Below are positions 14,918 through 22,450 of a stretch of DNA of 25,490 bases, in pieces. Location: the NCBI GenBank assembly GCA_964577175.1, contig CAZNYC010000056.1:1-25490 (forward strand), read 5' to 3'. A program made the position numbers and the translations under genes. The notes under the pieces were generated by a model that searched no databases, was not told the origin of the DNA, and saw only the letters and a list, made by a program, of their open reading frames with translations. Source of the stretch: BS750m-G62 sp964577175. Lineage in GTDB: Bacteria; Planctomycetota; Phycisphaerae; FEN-1346. Position 1 is the stretch's first letter; every line of letters begins with the position of its first letter.

Positions 14918-16519
14918 CTACTCGCGCGCAGGCAGATCGTCCGACGCCAGGATCTCCTCGACCAGCGCCGCGACGGTCCGGGCCTGATCCGCAAGGGCCG
15001 GGAAGTCCATCCGCTCCACGGTATCGCCGGCGGTGAACCAGCGGTCGCGCGGGGCGTCGGCGGTCCGGAGGAGGACGGCCGGCCGCCCCGTTGCCGCCAG
15101 GGCCGTTTGCCCGCGGACGGCCGCCGCCGGCGCCGGCCCAGAAGCATCCCCGGCCGCGGTCGTGCCGACGACGAAGGGCGCCGGTCCCCGCTTCGCCGCC
15201 CGGCGGACGGCGGCCGCCAGCCACGGCCGCACCTCGCCGCCCGCCTCGCCCCCGGCCGCCGCCAGATGGACGGCCACGCTCCGGCCGCCGCTCGAAAGGT
15301 CCAGGCACACGACGAGCCGGACGGCGTACGGCTCCAGGCGGAGGAGGCGGACGAGGACGTCCTCGGCCTCGGCGACGAGGGCCGCGTCGGCGGGGCGGCC
15401 CCGGAGCGCCTCGGCCAGGGCGGGCGCCCGCGCCGCGGCGGCCGACGGGCCGAGCAGCGCCGCCAGTTGGGCGTCTTCGGCCGCCTCGCCGGTTCCCGCG
15501 CGGCGGGGCTCCCCTTCATTTCCCGCGCGGCGGGTCTCCACCCCCGCCGCGCGATCCGCCGTGGCCGCATCGGCGCGCGCTGCGTCAGGAAGCCCACCGC
15601 GCGGAACTCCATCCTTCGGCGGGCCCAGCCTCCGGGCCAGGCTCCGCGCCCCGGCCGCCCCGCGCCAGTGGCCGTCCAGGGCGACACAGATCAGCGTCCG
15701 CCGGCGCGGCGGGGGGCTCTCGCAGACCACGTGCCGGGCCAGGCCGCACAGGACCGCCAGGGACGCCGACTCATCGGCCCCGTGTCGGCCCGCCCCCGGC
15801 GCCGGCCGCATGTCGAGCGGGGCCGTCACGAGGACGGCCTCGTGGGCGCGGGCGAGACGGCGGAGCAGGCCGGCCATGGCGCGGGCCCGGGCCCGCGGGT
15901 CATCGGCCTCGTCGCCGGCCTCGCGGCGGACCAGCCGTCGGAGCAGGCACCGCACCACCGCCCGCGGAAAGAGCGGCGAGGGGCGCTTGAACACGTCGAA
16001 CGGCGTGAGGCGCGCCACCCCCTCGTCGCGGGCGGCCTCTTCGAGGGCCGCCTCCAGGTCCGGGCGCGGCGGATGGGCGAACGTGAACGCCTCCGCCTCG
16101 CCCTTCATCAGCGACCACGCGTCGGCGAGCGGCAAGGCGTGCCCGAACGCGACCACGCTGCCACACGCCGCGGGCCCCCCGGAACTCGCCGCCGCGGGTG
16201 CCGCCGGCGGCTTGTCCGCCAGTGCGGCTTCGTCGATGCGGCAGGGGAACGTGTCGGTCAGGATGGGCTTGAGGCCGCCCAGGAGGAACCGGCCGCCCAC
16301 GTACGAGGCGGCGCGCCCGTGTCCCTCGGCCCCGACGGGCCGCGGGCCGAACTCCATGAGCCGCATCGTCGTCGCCCGCAGCGACGCGGGCGCCAGGGGC
16401 CCGTCCGGACGGCGGGGCGCGTCCGCGTCGCGGGCGGCGGCCTCCGCCCCGGCGGCCGGGGCCCACAGCATCAGCGCGAGGACGGCGGCCGGCACCGGCG
16501 TGCGGACGAGGCGGGGCAT
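14918..16519 (-). CDS. Secreted M28-type peptidase homologue with degenerate active site
   Basis: A 533-residue exported protein. The signal peptide is about residues 1-27 (TPVPAAVLALMLWAPAAGAEA). Early text RLMEFGPRPVGAEGHGRAASYV resembles the start of M28 aminopeptidases, which remove N-terminal residues using two zinc ions. The core keeps the family order but not the ligands: the usual H-x-D is PLDM, GADES stands for G-A-D-D-N, and DGHWRGAAGAR stands where D-G-E-E-x-G-L-x-G-S is expected, so both catalytic glutamates are lost. The end, WFTAGDTVERMDFPALADQ, matches the closing D-T-x-E/D-x-x-D segment without its histidine. It is therefore probably a non-catalytic homologue. Family B DNA is translated in frame at 15496-15552. 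A promoter lies upstream; an earlier in-frame start exists but lacks a signal peptide. Confidence 0.65.
   Translation of the reverse strand: MPRLVRTPVPAAVLALMLWAPAAGAEAAARDADAPRRPDGPLAPASLRATTMRLMEFGPRPVGAEGHGRAASYVGGRFLLGGLKPILTDTFPCRIDEAALADKPPAAPAAASSGGPAACGSVVAFGHALPLADAWSLMKGEAEAFTFAHPPRPDLEAALEEAARDEGVARLTPFDVFKRPSPLFPRAVVRCLLRRLVRREAGDEADDPRARARAMAGLLRRLARAHEAVLVTAPLDMRPAPGAGRHGADESASLAVLCGLARHVVCESPPPRRRTLICVALDGHWRGAAGARSLARRLGPPKDGVPRGGLPDAARADAATADRAAGVETRRAGNEGEPRRAGTGEAAEDAQLAALLGPSAAAARAPALAEALRGRPADAALVAEAEDVLVRLLRLEPYAVRLVVCLDLSSGGRSVAVHLAAAGGEAGGEVRPWLAAAVRRAAKRGPAPFVVGTTAAGDASGPAPAAAVRGQTALAATGRPAVLLRTADAPRDRWFTAGDTVERMDFPALADQARTVAALVEEILASDDLPARE
15496..15552. repeat. Double family B element inside the M28-like gene
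   Basis: Two half-elements, GCGCGGCGGGGCTCC and GCGCGGCGGGTCTCC, lie 26 bp apart and are closed by CCCGCCGCGC. On the coding strand they read GVETRRAGNEGEPRRAG. The same peptide core (ETRRAG) is produced by the copies in lnt, meaning insertion in the same orientation and frame. Confidence 0.7.
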
Positions 16520-16609
16520 CGGGAGGGGCTCCCCGTCGCGCCGGGCCCGCCGACGGCGGCTTCCGTGCCGCCCCTGCGAAGGACGGGCCGGCGCGTCTGT
16601 ACCGAATGG

Positions 16610-16638
16610 ACGGTATCCGGCCGGGGGGAGGCTGTCAA
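16610..16638 (-). promoter_or_regulatory. Promoter of the M28-like gene
   Basis: On the minus strand TTGACA (16638-16633), a 17-bp spacer and TACCGT (16615-16610, 3/6). The leader would be about 85 nt. The perfect -35 box preceded by CC supports it despite the weak -10. Confidence 0.55.
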
Positions 16639-16668
16639 GGGCGGGCCGGGCGGGCAGGACGAGCGCCG

Positions 16669-19287
16669 TCAGGCGGACCGGCGGCGTGCAAGGACCGCCA
16701 GGGCCCCCGCGGCCGCCAGGAGCAGCGTGGCGGGTTCCGGGGCGACGACGCCGGCCGGTTGGAGCGGCTCGGCCGCCGCAAGGAGCGACGGCGTCCCGGT
16801 GCCGTCGTCGAGGCCGTCGAGCGTGGCCGGGGCCTCGGCGTCGGGCGCCCCGCCCAGCGTCTGGCCCTGGTAATTGTTCCACACCTGGTCGATGAGGGCG
16901 TAGTCGGCGGCGTCGACGATGCGGTCGTAGTTGACGTCGCCGGCGGCCCAGCGCCATTCGCCTCCGCCGGCCGGCGACTGGCTGCCGCCGTTCCACGACT
17001 GGTCCATGACGGCGTAGTCGGCCGCGTCGGCGACGCCGTCGAGGTTCACGTCGCCGTACCAGGTGAAGCGGACGAGGACGTCGGAGCCGTCGGCGTCGAG
17101 GGGTTGGCCTTCCAGGTTCGCGAGGCCGAGCAGCGGGTCGGCGTTGTCGGCGACGGCCAGGGCGGTGGGGCGGCCGTCGGCCGGGGCCACGCCGGTCGTG
17201 ATGCCGGCGCCGTCCCAGGCCCCTCCGTTGTATGCGGCAAGGACCCAGGCTTCGATCTCGGCCATGGGGCCGGCGCCGGGCTGGTAATCGACGATGAGGT
17301 TATTGTCGGCGAGGTCGAGGCGGCCGTCGGGCACGCCGGCCGTCTCGGCGAAGGCCAGGTCGCCGGTGACGAGGGTGCGGCCCCCGTCCTGCAGGCAGGT
17401 GACGGTGCCGCCGCCCACATCCAGGACGGCGAGGTGCTGTCCGGCGGCGAACTCGACCGCGGCGCCGGCATCGACCGCGACGGACAGGTGCCGGCGGTCG
17501 GCGGCGCCGGGGTCGGCGTCGAACCGGACCGTGCCGTTTTGGACCTGGAGTTCGGTATCCTCCCACATGTCGAGGTCGGCCGGATCGGTGGCGGCGAAAC
17601 GGAGGGCGCCGGGGCCGGTCTTGCGTAGCGTGCCGCCCGTCATCTGGACCGGCCCGTCCAGGCGGACGTCGGCGGAGGCCGTCTCGAGCGTGCAGACGCT
17701 GCCGGGCCCCTGGCTGAAACGGGTCCAGCCGTCGACGGCCAGGGCGGTGCCGTCGGAGCCGGTGACCGTGACGTGCAGACCGCCCACGACCTTCAATTCG
17801 CCGACACGGAGATGCCCCCCGCTGCCGGCGGTCCGGGGTTCGACGCGGAGGTGGGCGTCGGCGTTCGCCTCCACCCGGTTCGGGAAGAGGGCGTCGCCGT
17901 CGGCGCGGAGGGTGAGGTTCCCGCCCACGAGGCGGACCTTGCCGGAGCCGAGGGCGTTCGGGTGGGCGGCGCCCAGGACGCCCTGCTCCACCACGTGTTC
18001 GCTGGAGAGGAGCCCGTCGTTGTCGGCGGCGAGGACGAGGGTGCCGGCGCCGCGCTTGGTGATGCGGCCGTTGCCCGTGACGGAACCGGCCAGGGTCAAC
18101 TCGCCGGTGGACCGCTGATGGACGACGAGCGGGCTGCGGAGCCAGATCGTGGTGTCGACGCGATGCGCGCCGTGCAAGGACGGCAGGTTCCGCGGGTTCA
18201 CGTCGATGCGGGCCACGTCTTCCGCCGAGCGGAAGACGAGCCAGTGCAGATCGTCCAGGCCGTCGGCAAACCGGTACGAGGCGCCCGACTCGAGGCGGAG
18301 GGCGCCGATCTCGACCTGCCGGTCGAGCGTGACGGTGACGGGCCCGCTGAGGACGTCGCCGAAGACGGCCCAGCGCTCGGTGTCGTCCGGGGCGTCGGTG
18401 GACCAGTTGGCATCGTTGAACCAGTGGCCGTTTCCGTCGGTGATCCACTCATGGGGATGGGCGACGGCGTCGATCCAGGCGGCATAGGCGCTGATGCGAA
18501 CGGCGTCCATGGAATCGGGGGGCGGATCGCCGCTCGGCTGGCTGAACCACGACTCGCCGTCGTGGGTGACGCCGCGCGTCAGCCCGGCCAGGTGCCACCG
18601 GGGCTGGGCGGGGTTGCCGAGGTTGACGAACCAGCCGCCGCCGGAATCGTACTCGGCGGGAGCGGTTTCGGCATCAAGGCGGAAGGGCGCGGCCGGCCCG
18701 TCGAAGTCCGCCACGACGGCGCGGGTGGTGTACCCGGCCGTGGCGTCGGTGGCGGTGCCGATGCCGTCGATGGCGTTCTCGCCCCACCGGAGCGTGTCGT
18801 TCGTGCCGGGGGCCCAGCCGTAGCCGTAGTGGACCCCGCTCGCGAGGAGGTCCGCGCCGCGCTCCTTGCCGTAGCCGCCGATGACCGCATTGTAGTCGGT
18901 CTCGTCTTTCCAGACGGGGTCGAGATCGGTGGTGTAGAGGTCGACGGCATCGAGCGGTCCGCCGGCGCCGGTCGGGACGACGCGGGCGAGGCGGAGATCG
19001 GCCGTGCCGTGCAAAAAGAGTTCGACGACCTCGTACGCCTCGCCGGCGAACTCGACGACCGTGCCGACGCCGCCCCCCTGGTGCCGCGTGGTCACAATCA
19101 TGTGGTCGGCGACGGGGACGCAGGACGCCGTGCCCCCCCAGCGTCCGACGGTGGTATCGGCGGGCCGGACGGCGGGGGCGGTGCTGCCCGCGTGGAGGAC
19201 GAGGGCGCGGGCGTCGGCGGGAAGGAAGACCAGCAGGGCCGCCACGAACGTCAGGCGCGGTCCGAGATGTCGCCCCGCACACTGCAT
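16669..19287 (-). CDS. Trypsin-like/beta-strand-repeat/dockerin/PEP-CTERM surface protein
   Basis: An 872-residue exported protein with four parts. A signal peptide (1-28) leads into a trypsin-like domain (about 45-270) whose triad can be read as His69 (VTTRH), Asp97 (GTADLRLARV) and Ser215 (YDSGGGWF). A long beta-strand passenger (about 280-700) carries autotransporter-type repeats such as GNGRITKRGAGTLVLAADN and TGGTLRKTGPGALRF. Two dockerin-like calcium-binding units follow at about 745-766 (GDVNLDGVADAADYAVMDQ) and 783-805 (GDVNYDRIVDAADYALIDQ). PEPATLLLAAAGALAVLARRR ends the protein: the PEP-CTERM signal recognised by an exosortase. The start ATG has a distant ribosome-binding site. The protease substrate is unknown. 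It lies downstream of another PEP-CTERM protease but has its own promoter and a leader near 190 nt. Confidence 0.85.
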   Translation of the reverse strand: MQCAGRHLGPRLTFVAALLVFLPADARALVLHAGSTAPAVRPADTTVGRWGGTASCVPVADHMIVTTRHQGGGVGTVVEFAGEAYEVVELFLHGTADLRLARVVPTGAGGPLDAVDLYTTDLDPVWKDETDYNAVIGGYGKERGADLLASGVHYGYGWAPGTNDTLRWGENAIDGIGTATDATAGYTTRAVVADFDGPAAPFRLDAETAPAEYDSGGGWFVNLGNPAQPRWHLAGLTRGVTHDGESWFSQPSGDPPPDSMDAVRISAYAAWIDAVAHPHEWITDGNGHWFNDANWSTDAPDDTERWAVFGDVLSGPVTVTLDRQVEIGALRLESGASYRFADGLDDLHWLVFRSAEDVARIDVNPRNLPSLHGAHRVDTTIWLRSPLVVHQRSTGELTLAGSVTGNGRITKRGAGTLVLAADNDGLLSSEHVVEQGVLGAAHPNALGSGKVRLVGGNLTLRADGDALFPNRVEANADAHLRVEPRTAGSGGHLRVGELKVVGGLHVTVTGSDGTALAVDGWTRFSQGPGSVCTLETASADVRLDGPVQMTGGTLRKTGPGALRFAATDPADLDMWEDTELQVQNGTVRFDADPGAADRRHLSVAVDAGAAVEFAAGQHLAVLDVGGGTVTCLQDGGRTLVTGDLAFAETAGVPDGRLDLADNNLIVDYQPGAGPMAEIEAWVLAAYNGGAWDGAGITTGVAPADGRPTALAVADNADPLLGLANLEGQPLDADGSDVLVRFTWYGDVNLDGVADAADYAVMDQSWNGGSQSPAGGGEWRWAAGDVNYDRIVDAADYALIDQVWNNYQGQTLGGAPDAEAPATLDGLDDGTGTPSLLAAAEPLQPAGVVAPEPATLLLAAAGALAVLARRRSA

Positions 19288-19427
19288 GGCGCCTGGCCCT
19301 ACCCCTCCGCAGCGCGCGGTGTAACCACCTCGCGGCGCGATATGAGTGCACCCCCATCGACACGACGCCGCTCATCTGTGCGCGACGGCTTTGCTGACGG
19401 GCCGCGCAGAACGAATCGGGGCGGTTT

Positions 19428-19457
19428 CGCGCCGGCGGGTCGGCAGACCCACCGCGG
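19428..19457. repeat. Family B-like palindrome in a gene leader
   Basis: CGCGCCGGCGGGTCGGCAGACC followed by CACCGCGGGG is a diverged palindrome in the long leader between promoter 19488-19515 and the ATG at 19287. It would form a hairpin near the 5' end of that mRNA. The rest of 19288-19427 shows nothing I can assign. Confidence 0.45.
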
Positions 19458-19487
19458 GGACCGGCCTTGCAGCGTGGTCGTACTAAT

Positions 19488-19515
19488 AGAATACACCGAA
19501 AACGGCCCGAGTCAA
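19488..19515 (-). promoter_or_regulatory. Promoter of the trypsin/dockerin PEP-CTERM gene
   Basis: On the minus strand TTGACT (19515-19510, 5/6), a 16-bp spacer and TATTCT (19493-19488, 4/6). The -35 box contains the TGA stop of the preceding subtilisin gene, the same arrangement as at folK and the toxin gene. Confidence 0.65.
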
Positions 19516-20570
19516 GCCGGGGACGGGCGGCGGCGGCGGCGAACGAAAACGGCCGCCAGGCCCACCGACAGCAGCCCCAGCGTGGCGGGTTCGGGGGTCA
19601 CGGCGGCAACGAGGGCGCCCACGTCAACCCGCCCGTGGCCGTACACCTCGTCCCGGCCGGGGTCGCCGAGGTCGACGGCCGTCGCCCGCAGCAGGTCCCA
19701 GACCTCCTCGGGCGTCAGGTCCGGGTCGATGGACCAGGCGAGGGCGGCGGCGCCGGCCGCCAGCGGCGCGGCGTAACTCGTGCCGTCGGCGAGCCCGTAG
19801 CCGCCCGGCAGGTCGAGCGGGTCGGCCACCAGGATTCCGGACGCCGGGGCCGACAGGTCCACGTACGGCCCCCACGAACTGCCGGTCCAGGTGTCCTTGA
19901 CCCAGCGGGCGTCGTCGGCGTCGGTGCCGGCGACGAAGATCAGGTGCTCGTAATCGGCCGTGAGCGTGTTCCGCTCGTTGGCGTTGCCGGCGCCGACGAA
20001 CGTCAGGGCCCCCAGGCCGCGCGCGTACGCCGCCGCACTGTCCAGCAGACCGTACTTCAACGTCTGGTGCGAGATGTTGATGACGTGGGCACCGGCGTCG
20101 GCGGCCATGCGGATGCCGTCGGCGACGTCCTCCGAGGCGTTGGACCCGTTCGGGTTGCTGACGATGACCGGGAGCAACCGGAAATTGCCCACGCCCGCGC
20201 CGCCGATGCCGTTGTCGACACCCATGCCCACGCTGCTCGCCACCCACGTGCCGTGATGGTTCTCCGTCCCGTCCAGCAGCGTGCCGGTGGCGGTCACGGG
20301 ATCGAGGACGCGGCCGGCGAGGTCCGGCGTATCGGCGATGATGCCGGTGTCCAGGACGGCGAGGGTGACGTCGGTGGACCCGGTGCTCCAGGCCCACGCC
20401 TCCGGCAGATTGAGGGTCTCGGCGTACCACTGGTGGCCGGCGGTGTAGAGCGGATCGTCCGGAACGAACGGGTCGGCGGCGGCGTCGGCGGCGAGCAGGA
20501 GGACGGCCGCGACGGCCGGCCAGAGGCGCCTCTGGCCGCGGCGATACGCGTTGTGGCGTGCGCGATTCAT
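19512..20570 (-). CDS. Subtilisin-like serine protease with PEP-CTERM anchor
   Basis: A 352-residue exported S8 peptidase. The signal peptide ends near residue 32 (VAAVLLLAADAAA). The mature part starts DPFVPDDPLYTAGHQWY, the usual lead-in to a subtilase catalytic domain; no I9-type propeptide is visible, so folding and inhibition may differ from secreted subtilisins. All catalytic residues are present: Asp74 (AVLDTGI), His106 (HHGTWVAS), oxyanion Asn196 (VGAGN) and Ser265 (DGTSYAAPLAAG). PEPATLGLLSVGLAAVFVRRRRR ends the protein and should direct exosortase processing. The start has GGGAGC as ribosome-binding site, immediately after the T-run of a terminator, leaving no space for its own promoter. 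It probably depends on read-through from the PEP-CTERM gene upstream. Confidence 0.9.
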   Translation of the reverse strand: MNRARHNAYRRGQRRLWPAVAAVLLLAADAAADPFVPDDPLYTAGHQWYAETLNLPEAWAWSTGSTDVTLAVLDTGIIADTPDLAGRVLDPVTATGTLLDGTENHHGTWVASSVGMGVDNGIGGAGVGNFRLLPVIVSNPNGSNASEDVADGIRMAADAGAHVINISHQTLKYGLLDSAAAYARGLGALTFVGAGNANERNTLTADYEHLIFVAGTDADDARWVKDTWTGSSWGPYVDLSAPASGILVADPLDLPGGYGLADGTSYAAPLAAGAAALAWSIDPDLTPEEVWDLLRATAVDLGDPGRDEVYGHGRVDVGALVAAVTPEPATLGLLSVGLAAVFVRRRRRPSPA

Positions 20571-20581
20571 GCATCGCTCCC

Positions 20582-20615
20582 AAAAAAGAAGGCCGCCCGG
20601 TGTAGGGGCGGCCTT
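20582..20615 (-). terminator. Rho-independent terminator between PEP-CTERM gene and subtilisin gene
   Basis: On the minus strand AAGGCCGCCC (20615-20606) pairs with GGGCGGCCTT (20598-20589) over ten base pairs with a seven-base loop, followed by CTTTTTT. It lies 41 bp past the stop of the PEP-CTERM gene and ends 12 bp before the subtilisin ATG, so it terminates the first gene and limits expression of the second. Confidence 0.85.
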
Positions 20616-20655
20616 CCGTCTCGGATGTCGTTGAAATCAGGTCTGCCTGACCTGG

Positions 20656-21738
20656 TTACTGCCGTTTGCGGCGGGCGAGCGCCGCCAGACCGAGGCCCAC
20701 CAGGGCCAGCGTCGCGGGCTCGGGGACGATCTCGAAAGTCGTCGAGTCCGAGGTATCCACGTTCTCGGCCGGGCTCTGGACCCACCCGACGGTCATGGTG
20801 ACTTCGTGCATCCCCATGCCGAGGCCCATGGCGTCGAGGTCGGCCATCGTCAGGACGGTGACGGGGTCGCCGGTCTCGATGGCGAGGTCGGGGTCGCCCT
20901 CACCGGTGTAGTCGCCGTCGCCGTCAAACTCCCACCGCCACCAGTTGATGCTGCCGGTGGCGGCGCTTCCGTCGAGGACGAGTTCGGTCTCGGGGTCCAC
21001 GACCTGGGCGCCCGCCACGCTGCCGGCATCGGCGGTGGAGGCAAGGAGGACGGTGATGGCATCGGTGGCCACCGGCGGGGCACCGCCGTTGTCCGGATAA
21101 CTCTGCGGGGTCATGTCCTCAAACCACGAGTAGATGAACGGGGCCATGTTCGACGCGTCGACGGCAAGTTCCACCGCGTCCCGGGACGCAAGGTCCAGGC
21201 CCGTGACCTCCCACTGGCCGTGGCCGATCTGGTGCTCGTCGCCGAACGCCAGCGGCGGGCCGGAGAGCGGGTCGCGAAGCGTCACCCAACTCGTCCCGTT
21301 GGACGTATCGGTCACCTTGTTGGTGGGCGAGGCGCCCCAGTCCGTGTCGCCGTCGCCGTCGAGGTCGGCGGGGGTACCGGGCGTGTTCCCGCCCTTGTAG
21401 GAACCCGGGATGGGGTCGCCGAAGAAGTCCGTCTGGAGGGTCCACTCGGGGATTTCCCAGCCGGCGTAGTCGCCGAGGACCGGCCCGCCGTCCGAACTCC
21501 ACAGGCGGTAGGCGCCGGAGACGAACGCTTCGCCGTCGCCGCTGCCGCCCGTAATCTCGACCCAGGCCTCCACGTCGATGGTGTCGCCGGGCCCATCCAC
21601 GATGACGCTGCCGCCGTAATCGGCTTGGCCGGCAATCTTCATGTGGTGGATGAGGTCGGCCGACGCCGTCGTGGCGGTCGCGGCCATGATCAGTGCGGCC
21701 GCTGCCGCAACGCCGAGAATTCTGAACGTCCCCTTCAT
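20656..21738 (-). CDS. PEP-CTERM exported protein, PKD-like region
   Basis: A 360-residue exported protein of unknown function. The signal peptide is about residues 1-28 (LGVAAAAALIMAATATTASA). The middle is acidic and Gly/Asp-rich (DLDGDGDTDWG; WRWEFDGDGDYTGEG), and the second acidic stretch, following VVDPETELVLDGSAAT, resembles a PKD-type beta-sandwich domain. VPEPATLALVGLGLAALARRK ends the protein and marks it for exosortase sorting. The start ATG has AAAGGGG at good spacing. A near-consensus promoter and a terminator bracket the gene, so it is probably the most strongly expressed member of this cluster. No catalytic motif is seen; a structural or matrix role is likely but unproven. Confidence 0.8.
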   Translation of the reverse strand: MKGTFRILGVAAAAALIMAATATTASADLIHHMKIAGQADYGGSVIVDGPGDTIDVEAWVEITGGSGDGEAFVSGAYRLWSSDGGPVLGDYAGWEIPEWTLQTDFFGDPIPGSYKGGNTPGTPADLDGDGDTDWGASPTNKVTDTSNGTSWVTLRDPLSGPPLAFGDEHQIGHGQWEVTGLDLASRDAVELAVDASNMAPFIYSWFEDMTPQSYPDNGGAPPVATDAITVLLASTADAGSVAGAQVVDPETELVLDGSAATGSINWWRWEFDGDGDYTGEGDPDLAIETGDPVTVLTMADLDAMGLGMGMHEVTMTVGWVQSPAENVDTSDSTTFEIVPEPATLALVGLGLAALARRKRQ

Positions 21739-21799
21739 AGCGTACCCCTTTCAGTAGCCAGGCAGACGTGCTGTGTGCTTTAGGCACTCCCCCTTTTAT

Positions 21800-21814
21800 G
21801 GGGTTCTCAACCCC
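21800..21814 (-). promoter_or_regulatory. Hairpin at the 5' end of the PEP-CTERM transcript
   Basis: The minus strand reads GGGGTT, GAG, AACCCC, starting within about three bases of the predicted transcription start. Such a 5' hairpin may stabilise the mRNA. A second small one (GTGC, CTAAA, GCAC) follows at about 21775-21787. Confidence 0.4.
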
Positions 21815-21817
21815 GGT

Positions 21818-21845
21818 ACTATAACACAGAATTTCGGAATGTCAA
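21818..21845 (-). promoter_or_regulatory. Strong promoter of the PEP-CTERM gene
   Basis: On the minus strand TTGACA (21845-21840, full consensus), a 16-bp spacer and TATAGT (21823-21818, 5/6). The start near 21811 gives a leader of about 73 nt. Confidence 0.8.
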
Positions 21846-22360
21846 GCGCGGCAGCAGGGATTTCAGAGTAGATAATGGCGTCATCGATGATACCCGGCGC
21901 TCGATTCCGGAGGGCCGGCCGACCGCTTCGACCCCACGATAGCCGGCGTCATGCCGACCCTGCGAGGTATGCGGCTGGATGGGTGAAATGCCCCGGTCCT
22001 CGTGTCCTCAGGGATGCTCCCGACATCCCTCACAACCCCCTTCAACGGCCCGCCGGACGTGCTGAGGCGGCGAGCCGCACTCCGTACTACACCGTCAGTA
22101 TACACGCGCTTCGGCCGGGAGGCAAGTCAAACGGCCATTTTTTTTTCGTTTCGTGCCCGTCACGACAAGGCGCGCTCGGGCGCGGCGGGTCTCTGCAGGC
22201 GCCGCCCTGATAAGGCCGCTGCGAACCCGGTGGGTACACCCCCCACCGCACTGAACGCGGCCGTCGCGCGGTCGTGGTACTGCCGACCCGGCAACCCGGC
22301 GCCGCCCTCCGGCGGGCGCGCCGGCCGGTTCAGCGGCCGGGTTCCCCCGTCGCTGCGTCA
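21846..22360. other. Gene-free region with promoter-like and repeat signals
   Basis: No convincing coding frame is seen; short open frames lack ribosome-binding sites and family motifs. The part 21846-22150 is visibly less GC-rich than the genes. On the minus strand TTGCCT, a 17-bp spacer and TATACT (about 22126-22099) could start a leftward transcript, which would contain a GGGATG/CATCCC hairpin near 22010-22030. A run of nine T lies at about 22138-22146. Family B-like palindromes occur at 22179-22207 and 22229-22249. I recognised no tRNA, SRP, RNase P, tmRNA or riboswitch consensus. Confidence 0.5.
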
Positions 22361-22368
22361 CAACGCCC

Positions 22369-22397
22369 TTGACGCCGGACCGTCCGGTGGGGTAAGA
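22369..22397 (+). promoter_or_regulatory. Putative promoter with operator-like palindrome
   Basis: TTGACG (22369-22374), an 18-bp spacer and TAAGAG (weak, 3/6). The spacer holds CCGGAC-C-GTCCGG (22375-22387), a 13-bp inverted repeat placed where MerR-type regulators bind. It precedes the histidine-rich membrane protein gene, so metal control is an attractive guess only. Confidence 0.4.
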
Positions 22398-22450
22398 GAG
22401 AGGCGGTTCCCGGCGACACGCGCCGGGCCGGTTCCCCCGGAGGGTTGCCC

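Noticed and set aside
13673..16873. Open frame of over 1000 codons running through gap 2
   Set aside because: It reads through 100 N of unknown length, is Arg/Gly/Pro-rich with no motif, and overlaps well-supported genes on both strands.
17773..19776. Long plus-strand frame opposite the trypsin/dockerin gene
   Set aside because: The opposite strand has signal peptide, triad, dockerin repeats and PEP-CTERM in order; this frame has none.
21881..22105. 74-codon minus-strand open frame
   Set aside because: Its GTG start coincides with the TATACT box, no ribosome-binding site is present and the composition is not protein-like.
22160..22440. Possible cobalamin or metal riboswitch before the histidine-rich gene
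   Set aside because: GC-rich hairpins are present, but the conserved boxes of the known classes could not be found.
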